A DNA stretch of 64,000 nucleotides, taken from assembly GCF_001427145.1 (NCBI RefSeq), contig NZ_LMGL01000001.1:729540-793539 (forward strand). Direction: 5' to 3'. Positions 7,584 through 15,574 of this stretch are shown here, one piece after another (position 1 is the first letter of the stretch; every line of letters starts with the position of its first letter). Origin of the DNA: Microbacterium sp. Root166 (GTDB taxonomy: Bacteria; Actinomycetota; Actinomycetes; Actinomycetales; Microbacteriaceae). A program made the position numbers and the translations under genes. The notes under the pieces were generated by a model that made no database searches, was not told where the DNA came from, and saw only the letters and a program-made list of their open reading frames with translations.

Positions 7584-9011
7584 ATGACCGAGGTCTCCGG
7601 CGGCGCGGTCGCGGCCGTCGACCTCGGCGCGACGAGCGGGCGCGTCATGATCGGGCGCGTCAGCGACGGCATGCTGCAGCTCGAGGCCGTCTCGCGGTTC
7701 CCGAACGGCCCGGTCGCCGGGCCCGACGGCCTGCACTGGGACTTCTCGGCGCTGTATCGCCACATCCTCGACGGACTCCGCGACGCCGTCGCCCGCGAGC
7801 CCGGCCTCGCGAGCGTCGGGATCGACTCGTGGGCCGTCGACTACGGTCTGGTATCCGGCGGCGAGCTGGTCTCCGAGCCGTTCCACTACCGCGACGACCG
7901 CACCGCGCGCGGGGTCGAGGCCGTGCACGACCGGGTTCCCTTCGCAGAGCTCTACCGGCGCAACGGCCTGCAGTTCCTGCCGTTCAACACGCTGTACCAG
8001 TACGTGACCGAGACCGGCCTCGACGAGGCCGACGTGGCGCTGCTCATCCCCGACCTGGTCGCGTTCCTCCTCACCGGCGCGATCGTCGCCGAGCACACCA
8101 ATGCCTCGACCACCGGACTCGTCGACGTCCGCACCGGGCAGTGGGACCTCGAGCTCGCCGAGCGCCTCGGGATCCCGGCATCCGTCCTCCCTCCCCTCGT
8201 CGAGCCGGGCGAGCGCCTCGGTGCGCTGGCTGCCGCGGCCCGAGACCACGTCGGCGCGGCGCTCGAGGTCGTCGCGGTCGGCTCGCACGACACGGCCTCG
8301 GCGATCGTCGCCGTGCCGCTGAGTTCGCCGAACGCGGCCTACATCTCGTGCGGCACGTGGGGCCTGGTCGGCGTCGAGCTCGACGAGCCGGTCGTCACCG
8401 ACGCGGCGCGCGAGGCGAACTTCACGAACGAGGGCGGTGTCGACGGGCGCGTTCGCTTCCTCCACAACGTGACCGGGCTATGGCTGCTGAGCGAGTCCGT
8501 CCGGGCGTGGGAGGCCGAGGACGGCGCCGCCATCGATCTCCCGCAGCTGCTCGATGCCGCGGCCGGCGTCCCCGGCGACGTCCCCCTCTTCGACGCCAAC
8601 GACCCGCGCCTCGCCGCGCCCGGCGACATGCCCGCGCGCATCGCCGCCGTCCTCGCCGAGGCCGGCGCCGACGTGCCTGCGACCAGAGCAGCCTTCGCGC
8701 GCACCATCGTCGAGAGCATCGCGGCCGCCTTCGCCCGTGCCGTGCACACGGCCGGTCGGCTCACCGACCGCGAGATCGACGTCGTCCACATCGTCGGCGG
8801 CGGAGCCCTGAACCGCCTGCTGTGCCAGGCGACGGCCGACCGCTCGGGACTGCCGGTGCTCGCCGGGCCGGTCGAGGCCACGGCGCTGGGCAACGTCCTG
8901 GTGCAGGCGCGCGCGCACGGCTGGTTCGGACCGGAGGCCTCGCTCGAGACGCTGCGTGAGGCCGTGGTCGCCGCGTTCCCGCCGGAGCGGTTCGAGCCGA
9001 CGGCAGAATAG
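7584..9011 (+). CDS. rhaB: Rhamnulokinase
   Basis: 475 residues, the usual length for RhaB in the FGGY sugar-kinase family. It phosphorylates L-rhamnulose to L-rhamnulose-1-phosphate for the adjacent aldolase. Visible are the N-terminal phosphate-binding strand VDLGATSGRVMIGR, the SWAVDYGLV substrate region, GSHDTASAI, the YISCGTWGLVG adenosine/phosphate-2 segment and the C-terminal HIVGGGALNRLLCQATAD motif. The start has an AAGGA ribosome site. It is separated from the aldolase by the family B hairpin, which could lower its expression relative to upstream genes. Confidence 0.95.
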   Translation: MTEVSGGAVAAVDLGATSGRVMIGRVSDGMLQLEAVSRFPNGPVAGPDGLHWDFSALYRHILDGLRDAVAREPGLASVGIDSWAVDYGLVSGGELVSEPFHYRDDRTARGVEAVHDRVPFAELYRRNGLQFLPFNTLYQYVTETGLDEADVALLIPDLVAFLLTGAIVAEHTNASTTGLVDVRTGQWDLELAERLGIPASVLPPLVEPGERLGALAAAARDHVGAALEVVAVGSHDTASAIVAVPLSSPNAAYISCGTWGLVGVELDEPVVTDAAREANFTNEGGVDGRVRFLHNVTGLWLLSESVRAWEAEDGAAIDLPQLLDAAAGVPGDVPLFDANDPRLAAPGDMPARIAAVLAEAGADVPATRAAFARTIVESIAAAFARAVHTAGRLTDREIDVVHIVGGGALNRLLCQATADRSGLPVLAGPVEATALGNVLVQARAHGWFGPEASLETLREAVVAAFPPERFEPTAE

Positions 9012-9050
9012 GACGGGCCGCGGCGCGAGCCGCCCCGCGAGAGGAGCACG

Positions 9051-10034
9051 ATGACCGTCTACGCCGCCGCCTTCGACTGGGCCCGGCGCCACGTCGATGC
9101 CGGGCGTCTGCCCACCGCCGTGCTCGGCATCGCGACCGCCGAGGGCACCGTCGCCCTCGACGCGTTCGGCGCCACCGGCACCCGCAAGGCGAAGGTCGAC
9201 GACCACTACCGGCTGTTCTCGATCACCAAGCCGCTGGTCGGACTCGTCGCGGCGCGCGCGATCGAGCGCGGACTGCTCGCCCCCGGCACGCCGCTCGCGG
9301 CCGCGCTGCCGGACTTCGGGCATCGCCGCGACGACCTCGTGCGCCTGCGGCACCTCGCGAGCCACACGTCGGGCATCGCGGAGCCGGCGATGGACGCAGC
9401 AGGCCTCCGCGAGCGTCTGGTGAATGCCGACAGGGACTTCGTCGCCGGCACGATGTCGCGGTACTCCACCATCGCGTTCGAGGGCATCGCCGCGCTCACC
9501 GAGCACGCCACCGGAAGGACGTGGCACGCGGACATCGCCGAATGGGCGCCCGCGCTCGGCGCCGACGGGCTGACCCTCGACGAGGCATGCGACCCCCATG
9601 AGGTGACGGATGCCGCGGCCGGCGGCCTCGACATCGAGGCGTTCGCGGCTCTGCGGCACCCCGGCGCCGGACTGCTCGGGCGCGCGGGCGACCTGCTCGC
9701 CCTCGCCTCGGAGCTGCTGCGCATCGGGAGCGGCGAGACCGGCGGCGTCGTGCACCCGCGCACGCTCGAGATGATGCTCCGCCCCCTCACGGGCGACATC
9801 CCGCGCCTCGACCCCTATCCCGCTGCGGTCGGACAGGACTGGGGGTTCACGTGGAACCTGCGCACGCGCGCGCCCAGCCTGATCGATCGCGACGCCTACG
9901 GGCACGGCGGGTGGGCGGGCACCGAGCTGTGGATCCATCCGACCGCGGGCGTGGCGTGGGTGCTCATGACGAACCAGGCCGACCGGGTCGTGAACATCGA
10001 CGAGCTCGACAATGCGGTGATCACCGCCCTCTGA
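9051..10034 (+). CDS. Beta-lactamase-fold serine hydrolase (class C-like esterase/peptidase)
   Basis: 327 residues, no signal peptide, so cytoplasmic. The SxxK motif appears as SITK near residue 58, followed by LLxHTSG-type RHLASHTSGI. The usual Tyr-x-Asn motif appears as RYSTIAFEG, with Thr in place of Asn. The third motif is GHGGWAGTELWIHP. This combination fits penicillin-binding-protein-like esterases rather than true beta-lactamases. It follows the kinase by 39 bp with a GAGAGGAG ribosome site, so it is probably the last gene of the rhamnose operon and may cleave an ester or amide of a rhamnose conjugate (inference). Confidence 0.85.
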   Translation: MTVYAAAFDWARRHVDAGRLPTAVLGIATAEGTVALDAFGATGTRKAKVDDHYRLFSITKPLVGLVAARAIERGLLAPGTPLAAALPDFGHRRDDLVRLRHLASHTSGIAEPAMDAAGLRERLVNADRDFVAGTMSRYSTIAFEGIAALTEHATGRTWHADIAEWAPALGADGLTLDEACDPHEVTDAAAGGLDIEAFAALRHPGAGLLGRAGDLLALASELLRIGSGETGGVVHPRTLEMMLRPLTGDIPRLDPYPAAVGQDWGFTWNLRTRAPSLIDRDAYGHGGWAGTELWIHPTAGVAWVLMTNQADRVVNIDELDNAVITAL

Positions 10035-10110
10035 GGGGATGAACGGCGCACGCCGCCGACCGCCCCGTCAACCCCTGCCCTCGGCGCTTCCGCGCGCCTA
10101 GCGTGGGGGT

Positions 10111-10260
10111 ATGAGCGACGAACGCCGGGCTGAGGACGCGCCCATCGAACAGGACGCCCCGATCGGCGGGGACGAGAACACCGAGGATCAGCTCGAGGCC
10201 GACAACCCGGCCGAGGAGGAGACCCTCAAGACCCTCGACCCCGACGCACCCCCGGCCTGA
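10111..10260 (+). CDS. Small acidic protein, 49 residues, function unknown
   Basis: A short frame, MSDERRAEDAPIEQDAPIG and so on, ending in LKTLDPDAPPA. It is dominated by Asp, Glu, Pro and Ala and lacks hydrophobic or cysteine residues, so it is likely disordered and soluble. The start is supported by TAGCGT placed 6 bp before the ATG, the arrangement seen at many genes in this window. Its codon third positions are GC-rich, as in neighbouring genes. I do not recognise a family function; it may be an actinobacterial orphan. Confidence 0.6.
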   Translation: MSDERRAEDAPIEQDAPIGGDENTEDQLEADNPAEEETLKTLDPDAPPA

Positions 10261-10284
10261 CCGGCCCGGTGTCGGTTCGTCAGT

Positions 10285-10355
10285 GATCGCCGTTTCGCAA
10301 GACGGATCCGACTGATTCCCGCTTGCGAACTGGCGATCTCTTGCGAAGTGGCGAC
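10285..10355. repeat. Palindromic intergenic repeat, family C, copy 1
   Basis: GATCGCCGTTTCGCAA (10285-10300) is inversely repeated as TTGCGAACTGGCGATC (10323-10338; 14 of 16). A direct repeat TTGCGAAGTGGCGAC follows at 10341-10355, ending 15 bp from the 3' end of the minus-strand transglutaminase gene. The same three-part layout recurs at 49053-49123, also next to the 3' end of a minus-strand gene. Confidence 0.8.
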
Positions 10356-10369
10356 ACGCGACCCGGGCG

Positions 10370-11215
10370 TCAGGCCTCGCGCGTGATCGTGACCTTCACG
10401 TGCAGGTGGCTCTTGAAGGGCCCGGCGTACACGCCGCGCAGCGGGGGGACGTCGCCGTAGTCGCGGCCGCGGCCGACGAGCACGTGCCGGTCGCCGATCT
10501 CGATGTTGTTCGTCGGATCGAAGCCCTGCCATTCGCCGGCGAACCACTCGATCCAGGCGTGCGACTCCCCCGTGACCGCGACGCCGACGTCGGCGGACGG
10601 GCGCGGGTGCAGATACCCCGAGACGTACCGGGCGGGGATGCCGACCTCGCGCAGCGCACCGAGCGTGATGTGCGCGATGTCCTGGCACACGCCCTTGCGG
10701 GCGACCCAGGCGTCCTGCGCGGTCGAGTGCACTCCGGTGATGCCGTGCATGTACTCGACGGCGTCGCCGATGCCCGTCGCGATGGCGTGCGCCGCGCGTC
10801 CCGGGTGGTCGTGCTTGGCCGCGATCGAGCGCGCCAGGTCGGCCACCTCCTCGTGCGGCCGGGTGCGGCCCGTCTGCACGAGCTGCTCGACGGTCTCGAT
10901 CGACCGGTTCGATTCGCGCGCCAGGCCGTGCCACGACACGTCGACGTGCTCGAGCGGGCGGGGACGCACCTCGACGAGCGACTTCGCCGTGATGGTCAGC
11001 GCCGCGTGGGGCGACAGCACGTCGAACGCGGCCACGCGCGTGCCGAAGTAGTCGACGTACTGGTTGACGGATGTCGAGGGCTCGATGTCGAGCGACGAGT
11101 TCAGCACGAACTGGCTGTCGGTCGACCCGGGCAGCATGCGCGCCTCGTTGTACGAGGCTGACACGTCGCCCTGGTAGCTGAACCCGGTCTGGTGCTCGAT
11201 CCGGAGGCGCTTCAC
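10370..11215 (-). CDS. Transglutaminase-like cysteine peptidase family protein
   Basis: 281 residues. An N-terminal bacterial transglutaminase-like beta domain (KRLRIEHQTGFSYQGDVSASYNEARMLP) precedes the papain-like core. In the core, GVCQDIAHI supplies the catalytic Cys, GESHAWIEWF the His and FDPTNN the Asp. Such proteins are predicted amidases/peptidases. The GTG start overlaps the upstream alpha-E gene by 4 bp. Together with the ATP-grasp and alpha-E genes it forms a conserved trio, proposed in the literature on amidoligases to make and trim a peptide. No product has been assigned to it here. Confidence 0.88.
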   Translation of the reverse strand: MKRLRIEHQTGFSYQGDVSASYNEARMLPGSTDSQFVLNSSLDIEPSTSVNQYVDYFGTRVAAFDVLSPHAALTITAKSLVEVRPRPLEHVDVSWHGLARESNRSIETVEQLVQTGRTRPHEEVADLARSIAAKHDHPGRAAHAIATGIGDAVEYMHGITGVHSTAQDAWVARKGVCQDIAHITLGALREVGIPARYVSGYLHPRPSADVGVAVTGESHAWIEWFAGEWQGFDPTNNIEIGDRHVLVGRGRDYGDVPPLRGVYAGPFKSHLHVKVTITREA

Positions 11216-12144
11216 GAGATCTCTCCGATCCAGCTGGGCTCGGCCTGCGTCGGGAAGAACCGCCCGCGGATCGCCTCGGAGGCCTCCCGCGTCACGGTCT
11301 GGACCCGCTGCATGTGCTGCGGCAGCTCGCCGAGGATCTCGCCGACCGGGCGGTATTCGAGGTCGTTGCGGATCTGACCGAGCGCGCGCAGCACGGTGTT
11401 CGAGTGGCCGACACGGTCGGCGCGGGGGTCGATGGCGCTCATGCACTCCTCGGCGCGCTGGATGGAGTAGATGATCGAGCGCGGGAACAGGCGGTCGAGC
11501 AGCAGGAACTCGGCGGCATTGCGGGCGCTGGGCATGCCGCGATAGGTGCGCAGGTACGCCTCGTAGGCGCCGCACGACCGCAGGATCGTGGTCCACGACG
11601 GTCCGGATGCCTCGGTCAGCGAGCGGGTGGCGAGCAGGCGCGCCGTCATGTCGGTGCGCTCGATGCTGCGGCCCAGGGTGAAGAACTGCCAGGCCTCGTC
11701 GCGGCTCGTGGACGAGTCGACGATGCCCACGGCGAGCGCCGCGCGTTCGCGCACCCACTGGAAGAACTCGTGCACCTTGTCGGTCTGCAGGCGGCGCGGC
11801 ATCCGGGCGTTCGTGGTGTTGAGCGTCTCCCAGAGCTCCGTCGAGACGATCTCGCGCGCGCGGCGGGCGTTCTCGCGCGAGGCCGTGAGCGCGTAGGCGA
11901 TGCTCGACGGGTTCATGCGGTCGACCGCGAGGCTGGCCAGGACGTCACCCCGGCGGACGTGCTCGACCCCTTCGGGCGGCTTCGAGCCCATCACACTGAG
12001 CAGCGAGCGGCAGGCGGTGTCTTCGTCGATCCAGGGGTCTTCGAGCAGCAACTGGAGGTGCACGTCGAGGATGCGGGCGGTGCCGTCGCTGCGCTCGATG
12101 TAGCGGCCGATCCAGAAGAGCGACTCGGCGATGCGGCTCAGCAT
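11212..12144 (-). CDS. Alpha-E domain protein (DUF403 family)
   Basis: 310 residues, almost entirely predicted helical. The N-terminus MLSRIAESLFWIGRYIERSDGTARILDVH is the signature of the alpha-E family. Further Arg/Glu pairs occur in LGRSIERTDMTARLL and in AEFLLLDRLFPRSI. No catalytic motif is evident; it is generally found beside a circularly permuted ATP-grasp protein and is taken to be its partner. It overlaps the ATP-grasp gene by 7 bp at its start and the transglutaminase gene by 4 bp at its end. Confidence 0.92.
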   Translation of the reverse strand: MLSRIAESLFWIGRYIERSDGTARILDVHLQLLLEDPWIDEDTACRSLLSVMGSKPPEGVEHVRRGDVLASLAVDRMNPSSIAYALTASRENARRAREIVSTELWETLNTTNARMPRRLQTDKVHEFFQWVRERAALAVGIVDSSTSRDEAWQFFTLGRSIERTDMTARLLATRSLTEASGPSWTTILRSCGAYEAYLRTYRGMPSARNAAEFLLLDRLFPRSIIYSIQRAEECMSAIDPRADRVGHSNTVLRALGQIRNDLEYRPVGEILGELPQHMQRVQTVTREASEAIRGRFFPTQAEPSWIGEIS

Positions 12145-13829
12145 GGCGAGCCCTCCACCGCTTCGTCCTCCGCGGCCTGCTGCTGCTGCTCCTGCTGCTC
12201 GGTGCGCGTCATCGAGCGGTCCTGCGGAGAGTGCGCCGGCTGCGGCTGCCCGTCGTAGATGATCGGGATGGATGCCGTGATCGTCGCAGCCTGATCGGCC
12301 ACCAGACCCGAGACGCCCAGCCCTTGCCCGTACTCGACGTGCGCGGGAGCCGAGCCGCCGATGACCCAGGTGTCCTTCGACCCGCCGCCCTGGCTGGAGT
12401 TCACGACGAGCTGTCCTTCCGGAAGCGCGACGCGGGTGAGGCCGCCGGGCAGCACCCAGACGTCCTCGCCGTCGTTGACCGCGAAGGGCCGGAGGTCGGC
12501 GTGGCGCGGCCGCATCCCGTCCTCGACGAGCGTCGGGATGGTCGAGAGCATCACGACCGGCTGCGCGATCCAGCCGCGCGGGTCTGCGCGCAGCTGCTTG
12601 CGGAGCTTGTCGAGCTCGGAGGGCGAGGCATCCGGTCCCACCACGAGGCCTTTGCCGCCCGACCCGTCGACCGGCTTGACCACGAGTTCGTCGAGGCGGT
12701 CGAGCACCTCTTCGAGGGCGCCCGGGTCCTCGAGCCGCCACGTGTCGACGTTCTTGAGGATGGGCTCTTCGGCCAGGTAGTAGCGGATGAGATCGGGCAC
12801 GTAGGTGTAGAGGAGCTTGTCGTCCGCGACGCCGTTGCCGACCGCGTTGGCGATCGTCACGTTGCCCAGCCGCGCGGCGAGCATGAGCCCGGGGGCGCCG
12901 AGCATCGAGTCGGCGCGGAACTGCAGCGGGTCGAGGAAGTCGTCGTCGACGCGGCGGTAGATGACGTCGACGCGCTTGGGGCCGCGGGTGGTGCGCATGA
13001 ACACCTTGCCGCCGACGCACAGCAGGTCGCGGCCCTCGACGAGCTCGACGCCCATGAGGCGCGCGAGCAGCGTGTGCTCGAAGTACGCCGAGTTGTAGAC
13101 GCCGGGCGTGAGCACGACGACGTTGGGCTCCTCGATGCCCGCGGGGGCCGAGGCGCGGAGGGCGGCGAGCAGCTTGTTCGGGTAGTCGCCGACCGGCCGC
13201 ACGCGCATCGAGACGAACAGCTCGGGAAGCGTCTGGGCCATCACGCGGCGGTTCGAGATGACGTAGCTGACGCCCGACGGCACGCGCACGTTGTCTTCGA
13301 GCACGCGCATCTCGCCGTGCTCATCGCGGATCAGGTCGATGCCCGAGACCTGGATGCGCACGCCGTTGGCGGAGTGGATGCCGGCGGCCTGCCGGTAGAA
13401 GTACTGCGACGACGCGATGAGCCCTGCCGGCAGAACCTCGTCGCGCACGCAGTGCTGGCGGCCGTACGCGTCATCGAGGAACGCCTCGAGCGCGCGCACG
13501 CGCTGCTTGACGCCCCGCTCGATCCGCGACCACTCCTCGTACGTGATGACGCGGGGCACGGCATCCAGCGGGAAGGGACGCTCCTCGCCGGCGAAGTCGA
13601 AGGTCACGCCCTGCGCGAGGTACGAGCTGGCCAGCGAGTCGGTGCGTCCGCGCAGCTCTTCCTGCGTCATCTGGGCGAGGGCCTGGTAGAGCTCGCGATA
13701 GGCGTCGCGCGACTCCGCGAGCGCGCCCGGATGGGCGGGGCTGCCGAACATCTCGTCGAACGCGGGGACTCCGGAGGCGGTCTTGCGCGGCGCCAGAGTG
13801 GAGCCGTAGCCGTCGAAGAGATCTCCCAT
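12138..13829 (-). CDS. Circularly permuted ATP-grasp protein (type 2)
   Basis: 563 residues. Motifs of the circularly permuted ATP-grasp family include GIDLIRDEHGEMRVLEDNVRVPSGVSYV, KVFMRTTRGPKRVDVIYRR, DDFLDPLQFR, NAVGNGVADDKLLYTY and VVKPVDGSGGKGLVVG. It is a predicted ATP-dependent carboxylate-amine ligase. It is first in the trio with alpha-E and transglutaminase proteins. TAGGCT lies 6 bp before the ATG on the minus strand, so a leaderless message is likely. Its promoter shares an 83-bp divergent gap with the molybdopterin oxidoreductase. Confidence 0.92.
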   Translation of the reverse strand: MGDLFDGYGSTLAPRKTASGVPAFDEMFGSPAHPGALAESRDAYRELYQALAQMTQEELRGRTDSLASSYLAQGVTFDFAGEERPFPLDAVPRVITYEEWSRIERGVKQRVRALEAFLDDAYGRQHCVRDEVLPAGLIASSQYFYRQAAGIHSANGVRIQVSGIDLIRDEHGEMRVLEDNVRVPSGVSYVISNRRVMAQTLPELFVSMRVRPVGDYPNKLLAALRASAPAGIEEPNVVVLTPGVYNSAYFEHTLLARLMGVELVEGRDLLCVGGKVFMRTTRGPKRVDVIYRRVDDDFLDPLQFRADSMLGAPGLMLAARLGNVTIANAVGNGVADDKLLYTYVPDLIRYYLAEEPILKNVDTWRLEDPGALEEVLDRLDELVVKPVDGSGGKGLVVGPDASPSELDKLRKQLRADPRGWIAQPVVMLSTIPTLVEDGMRPRHADLRPFAVNDGEDVWVLPGGLTRVALPEGQLVVNSSQGGGSKDTWVIGGSAPAHVEYGQGLGVSGLVADQAATITASIPIIYDGQPQPAHSPQDRSMTRTEQQEQQQQAAEDEAVEGSPC

Positions 13830-13912
13830 GCAATGAGCCTAGTCGGGGCGTGTTGCCTGAGTGTTTCCCCCGCGCGACCCCAGCCGCGCGCGCCGGATCT
13901 ACAGTGGGCATC

Positions 13913-15508
13913 GTGAAGCAGTCGCGCGGGGAACGCGGCATCCCGTCGCCGCTGACGTGGGCTGCCGGTGTGGCCTCCGTCGCGCTCGGCGCCGGACTCG
14001 CCGACCTGATCGCTGCCCCCTGGGCGCCCGGCGCCGGCCCGTTCGTCGTGATCGGCGGCGCGCTCATCGACCTCGCCCCGTCCTGGGCGAAGGACACCGC
14101 GATCGCGCTCTTCGGCACCGCCGACAAGATCGCGCTTCTCGTCGGCATCGGCCTGGTCGTGCTCGTGCTCGCCGCGACCGCCGGCTGGCTCCAAGCGCGT
14201 CGGCCGCCGTGGGGGCTCGTCGTCGTCGCGGCCTTCGGCGCGATCGGCGGGGTCGTCGCCATGACGCGCCCCGACGCCGGCCCGCTGTGGTGGCTTCCGT
14301 CGGTACTCGCGGGCGCCATCGGCGCCGTCACCCTGTGGTGGCTGATCCGGATGCTGCGGCCCGCGCCCGCGCTGACCCCATTGCCCGCGACCTCGAGCGC
14401 AGACCAGGCCGTCTTCGGTCCGCCGGTCGAGCAGCCCGCACCGAGTCGCCGGGCGTTCCTGGTGTGGTCGGGCGCCGCGACCGCCGCGGGCATCCTGGCC
14501 GCCGTCGCCGCCGGAGCCATCCGAGCCGGCAGCAGCGCCGTCGCCGCCATCCGCGACGTGGTCCTGCCCGCCCCCCGTGTGGCGGCGCCGCCGGTCCCGG
14601 CATCGGCCGAGCTCGGCATCCCGGGGCTCGCCCCCGTCATCACGCCGAACGACTCGTTCTACCGGATCGACACGGCCCTCATCGTGCCCACGGTCGACCC
14701 GACGAGCTGGCGGCTGCGCATCCACGGCATGGTCGAGGAGGAGGTCGAGCTGACGTGGGACGAGCTGCTCGCGCTGCCGCTCGAGGAGAGCCGCACGACG
14801 CTCGCGTGCGTGTCCAACGAGGTCGGCGGAACGCTGATCGGCACCGCGCTGTGGCTGGGCTACCCGATCCGCGAACTGCTGGCGCGCGCCCGCCCGACGG
14901 CGGAGGCCGACATGGTCCTCTCCCGCTCGGTCGACGGGTTCACGGCATCCACTCCCCTGGAAGCCCTCACCGACGACCGCGAGTCGATCCTGGCTGTCGG
15001 GATGAACGGGGTTCCGCTGCCGCTGGAGCACGGCTTCCCGGTGCGCATGGTGGTGCCGGGACTGTACGGCTACGTGTCGGCCACGAAGTGGGTCGTCGAC
15101 CTCGAGGTGACCCGGTTCGATCGGGCGCGGGCGTACTGGACCGACCGCGGGTGGTCGGAGCGCGGCCCCATCAAGCTGCAGTCGCGCATCGACGTGCCCC
15201 GCAAAGCGCAGGGGCTCAAGTCGGGCGACACCGTCATCGCGGGCGTCGCCTGGCAGCAGCAGGTGGGAGTCGCCGGTGTCGAGGTCCAGATCGACGACGG
15301 GCCGTGGCAGCAGGCCGAGCTGGCCACGGCCATCTCGGACGACACGTGGGTGCAGTGGAGCCTGCCGTGGAAGGCCACGGCGGGCGATCACCTGCTGCGC
15401 TGCCGCGCCACGAGCAAGGCGGGCGAGGTGCAGACGGAGGATCGAGCCCACCCCGCGCCCGACGGCGCCACCGGATGGCACGAGCGCTTCCTGACCGTTT
15501 TCGACTAA
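13913..15508 (+). CDS. Membrane-bound molybdopterin-dependent oxidoreductase (sulfite oxidase family)
   Basis: 531 residues. The N-terminal ~200 residues hold several hydrophobic helices, including RRAFLVWSGAATAAGILAAV just before the soluble part. The periplasm-facing portion is an oxidoreductase molybdopterin domain: FYRIDTALIVPTVDPTSWRLRIHGM, then TTLACVSNEVGG with the Cys (near residue 299) that ligands molybdenum, and GMNGVPLPLEHGFPVRMVVPGLYGY. A C-terminal Ig-like dimerisation domain (IAGVAWQQQVGVAGVEVQIDDG) follows. This matches actinobacterial YedY-like membrane fusions; the substrate is unknown. A GTG start is chosen because TACAGT sits 7 bp upstream and no ribosome site is visible. 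Confidence 0.9.
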   Translation: MKQSRGERGIPSPLTWAAGVASVALGAGLADLIAAPWAPGAGPFVVIGGALIDLAPSWAKDTAIALFGTADKIALLVGIGLVVLVLAATAGWLQARRPPWGLVVVAAFGAIGGVVAMTRPDAGPLWWLPSVLAGAIGAVTLWWLIRMLRPAPALTPLPATSSADQAVFGPPVEQPAPSRRAFLVWSGAATAAGILAAVAAGAIRAGSSAVAAIRDVVLPAPRVAAPPVPASAELGIPGLAPVITPNDSFYRIDTALIVPTVDPTSWRLRIHGMVEEEVELTWDELLALPLEESRTTLACVSNEVGGTLIGTALWLGYPIRELLARARPTAEADMVLSRSVDGFTASTPLEALTDDRESILAVGMNGVPLPLEHGFPVRMVVPGLYGYVSATKWVVDLEVTRFDRARAYWTDRGWSERGPIKLQSRIDVPRKAQGLKSGDTVIAGVAWQQQVGVAGVEVQIDDGPWQQAELATAISDDTWVQWSLPWKATAGDHLLRCRATSKAGEVQTEDRAHPAPDGATGWHERFLTVFD

Positions 15509-15530
15509 GGTGGGCCAGGCCCCCGAAATT

Positions 15531-15546
15531 GTGAGACCGGTCCCAC
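15531..15546. promoter_or_regulatory. Operator candidate for FadR-type regulator
   Basis: GTGAGACCGGTCCCAC is symmetric at 14 of 16 positions, the size and style of FCD-type GntR operators. It lies 29 bp before the regulator's own start, suggesting autoregulation. Assignment is by position only. Confidence 0.5.
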
Positions 15547-15574
15547 CGTTCTCGACACTAATCGGAGTGCTCGC

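Noticed and set aside
10323..10355. Two adjacent TTGCGAA-TGGCGA units read as the start of a CRISPR array
   Set aside because: Only two units with a 2-nt spacer, and the upstream partner is inverted; the second site at 49091-49123 has the same fixed layout, so it is a palindromic repeat family.
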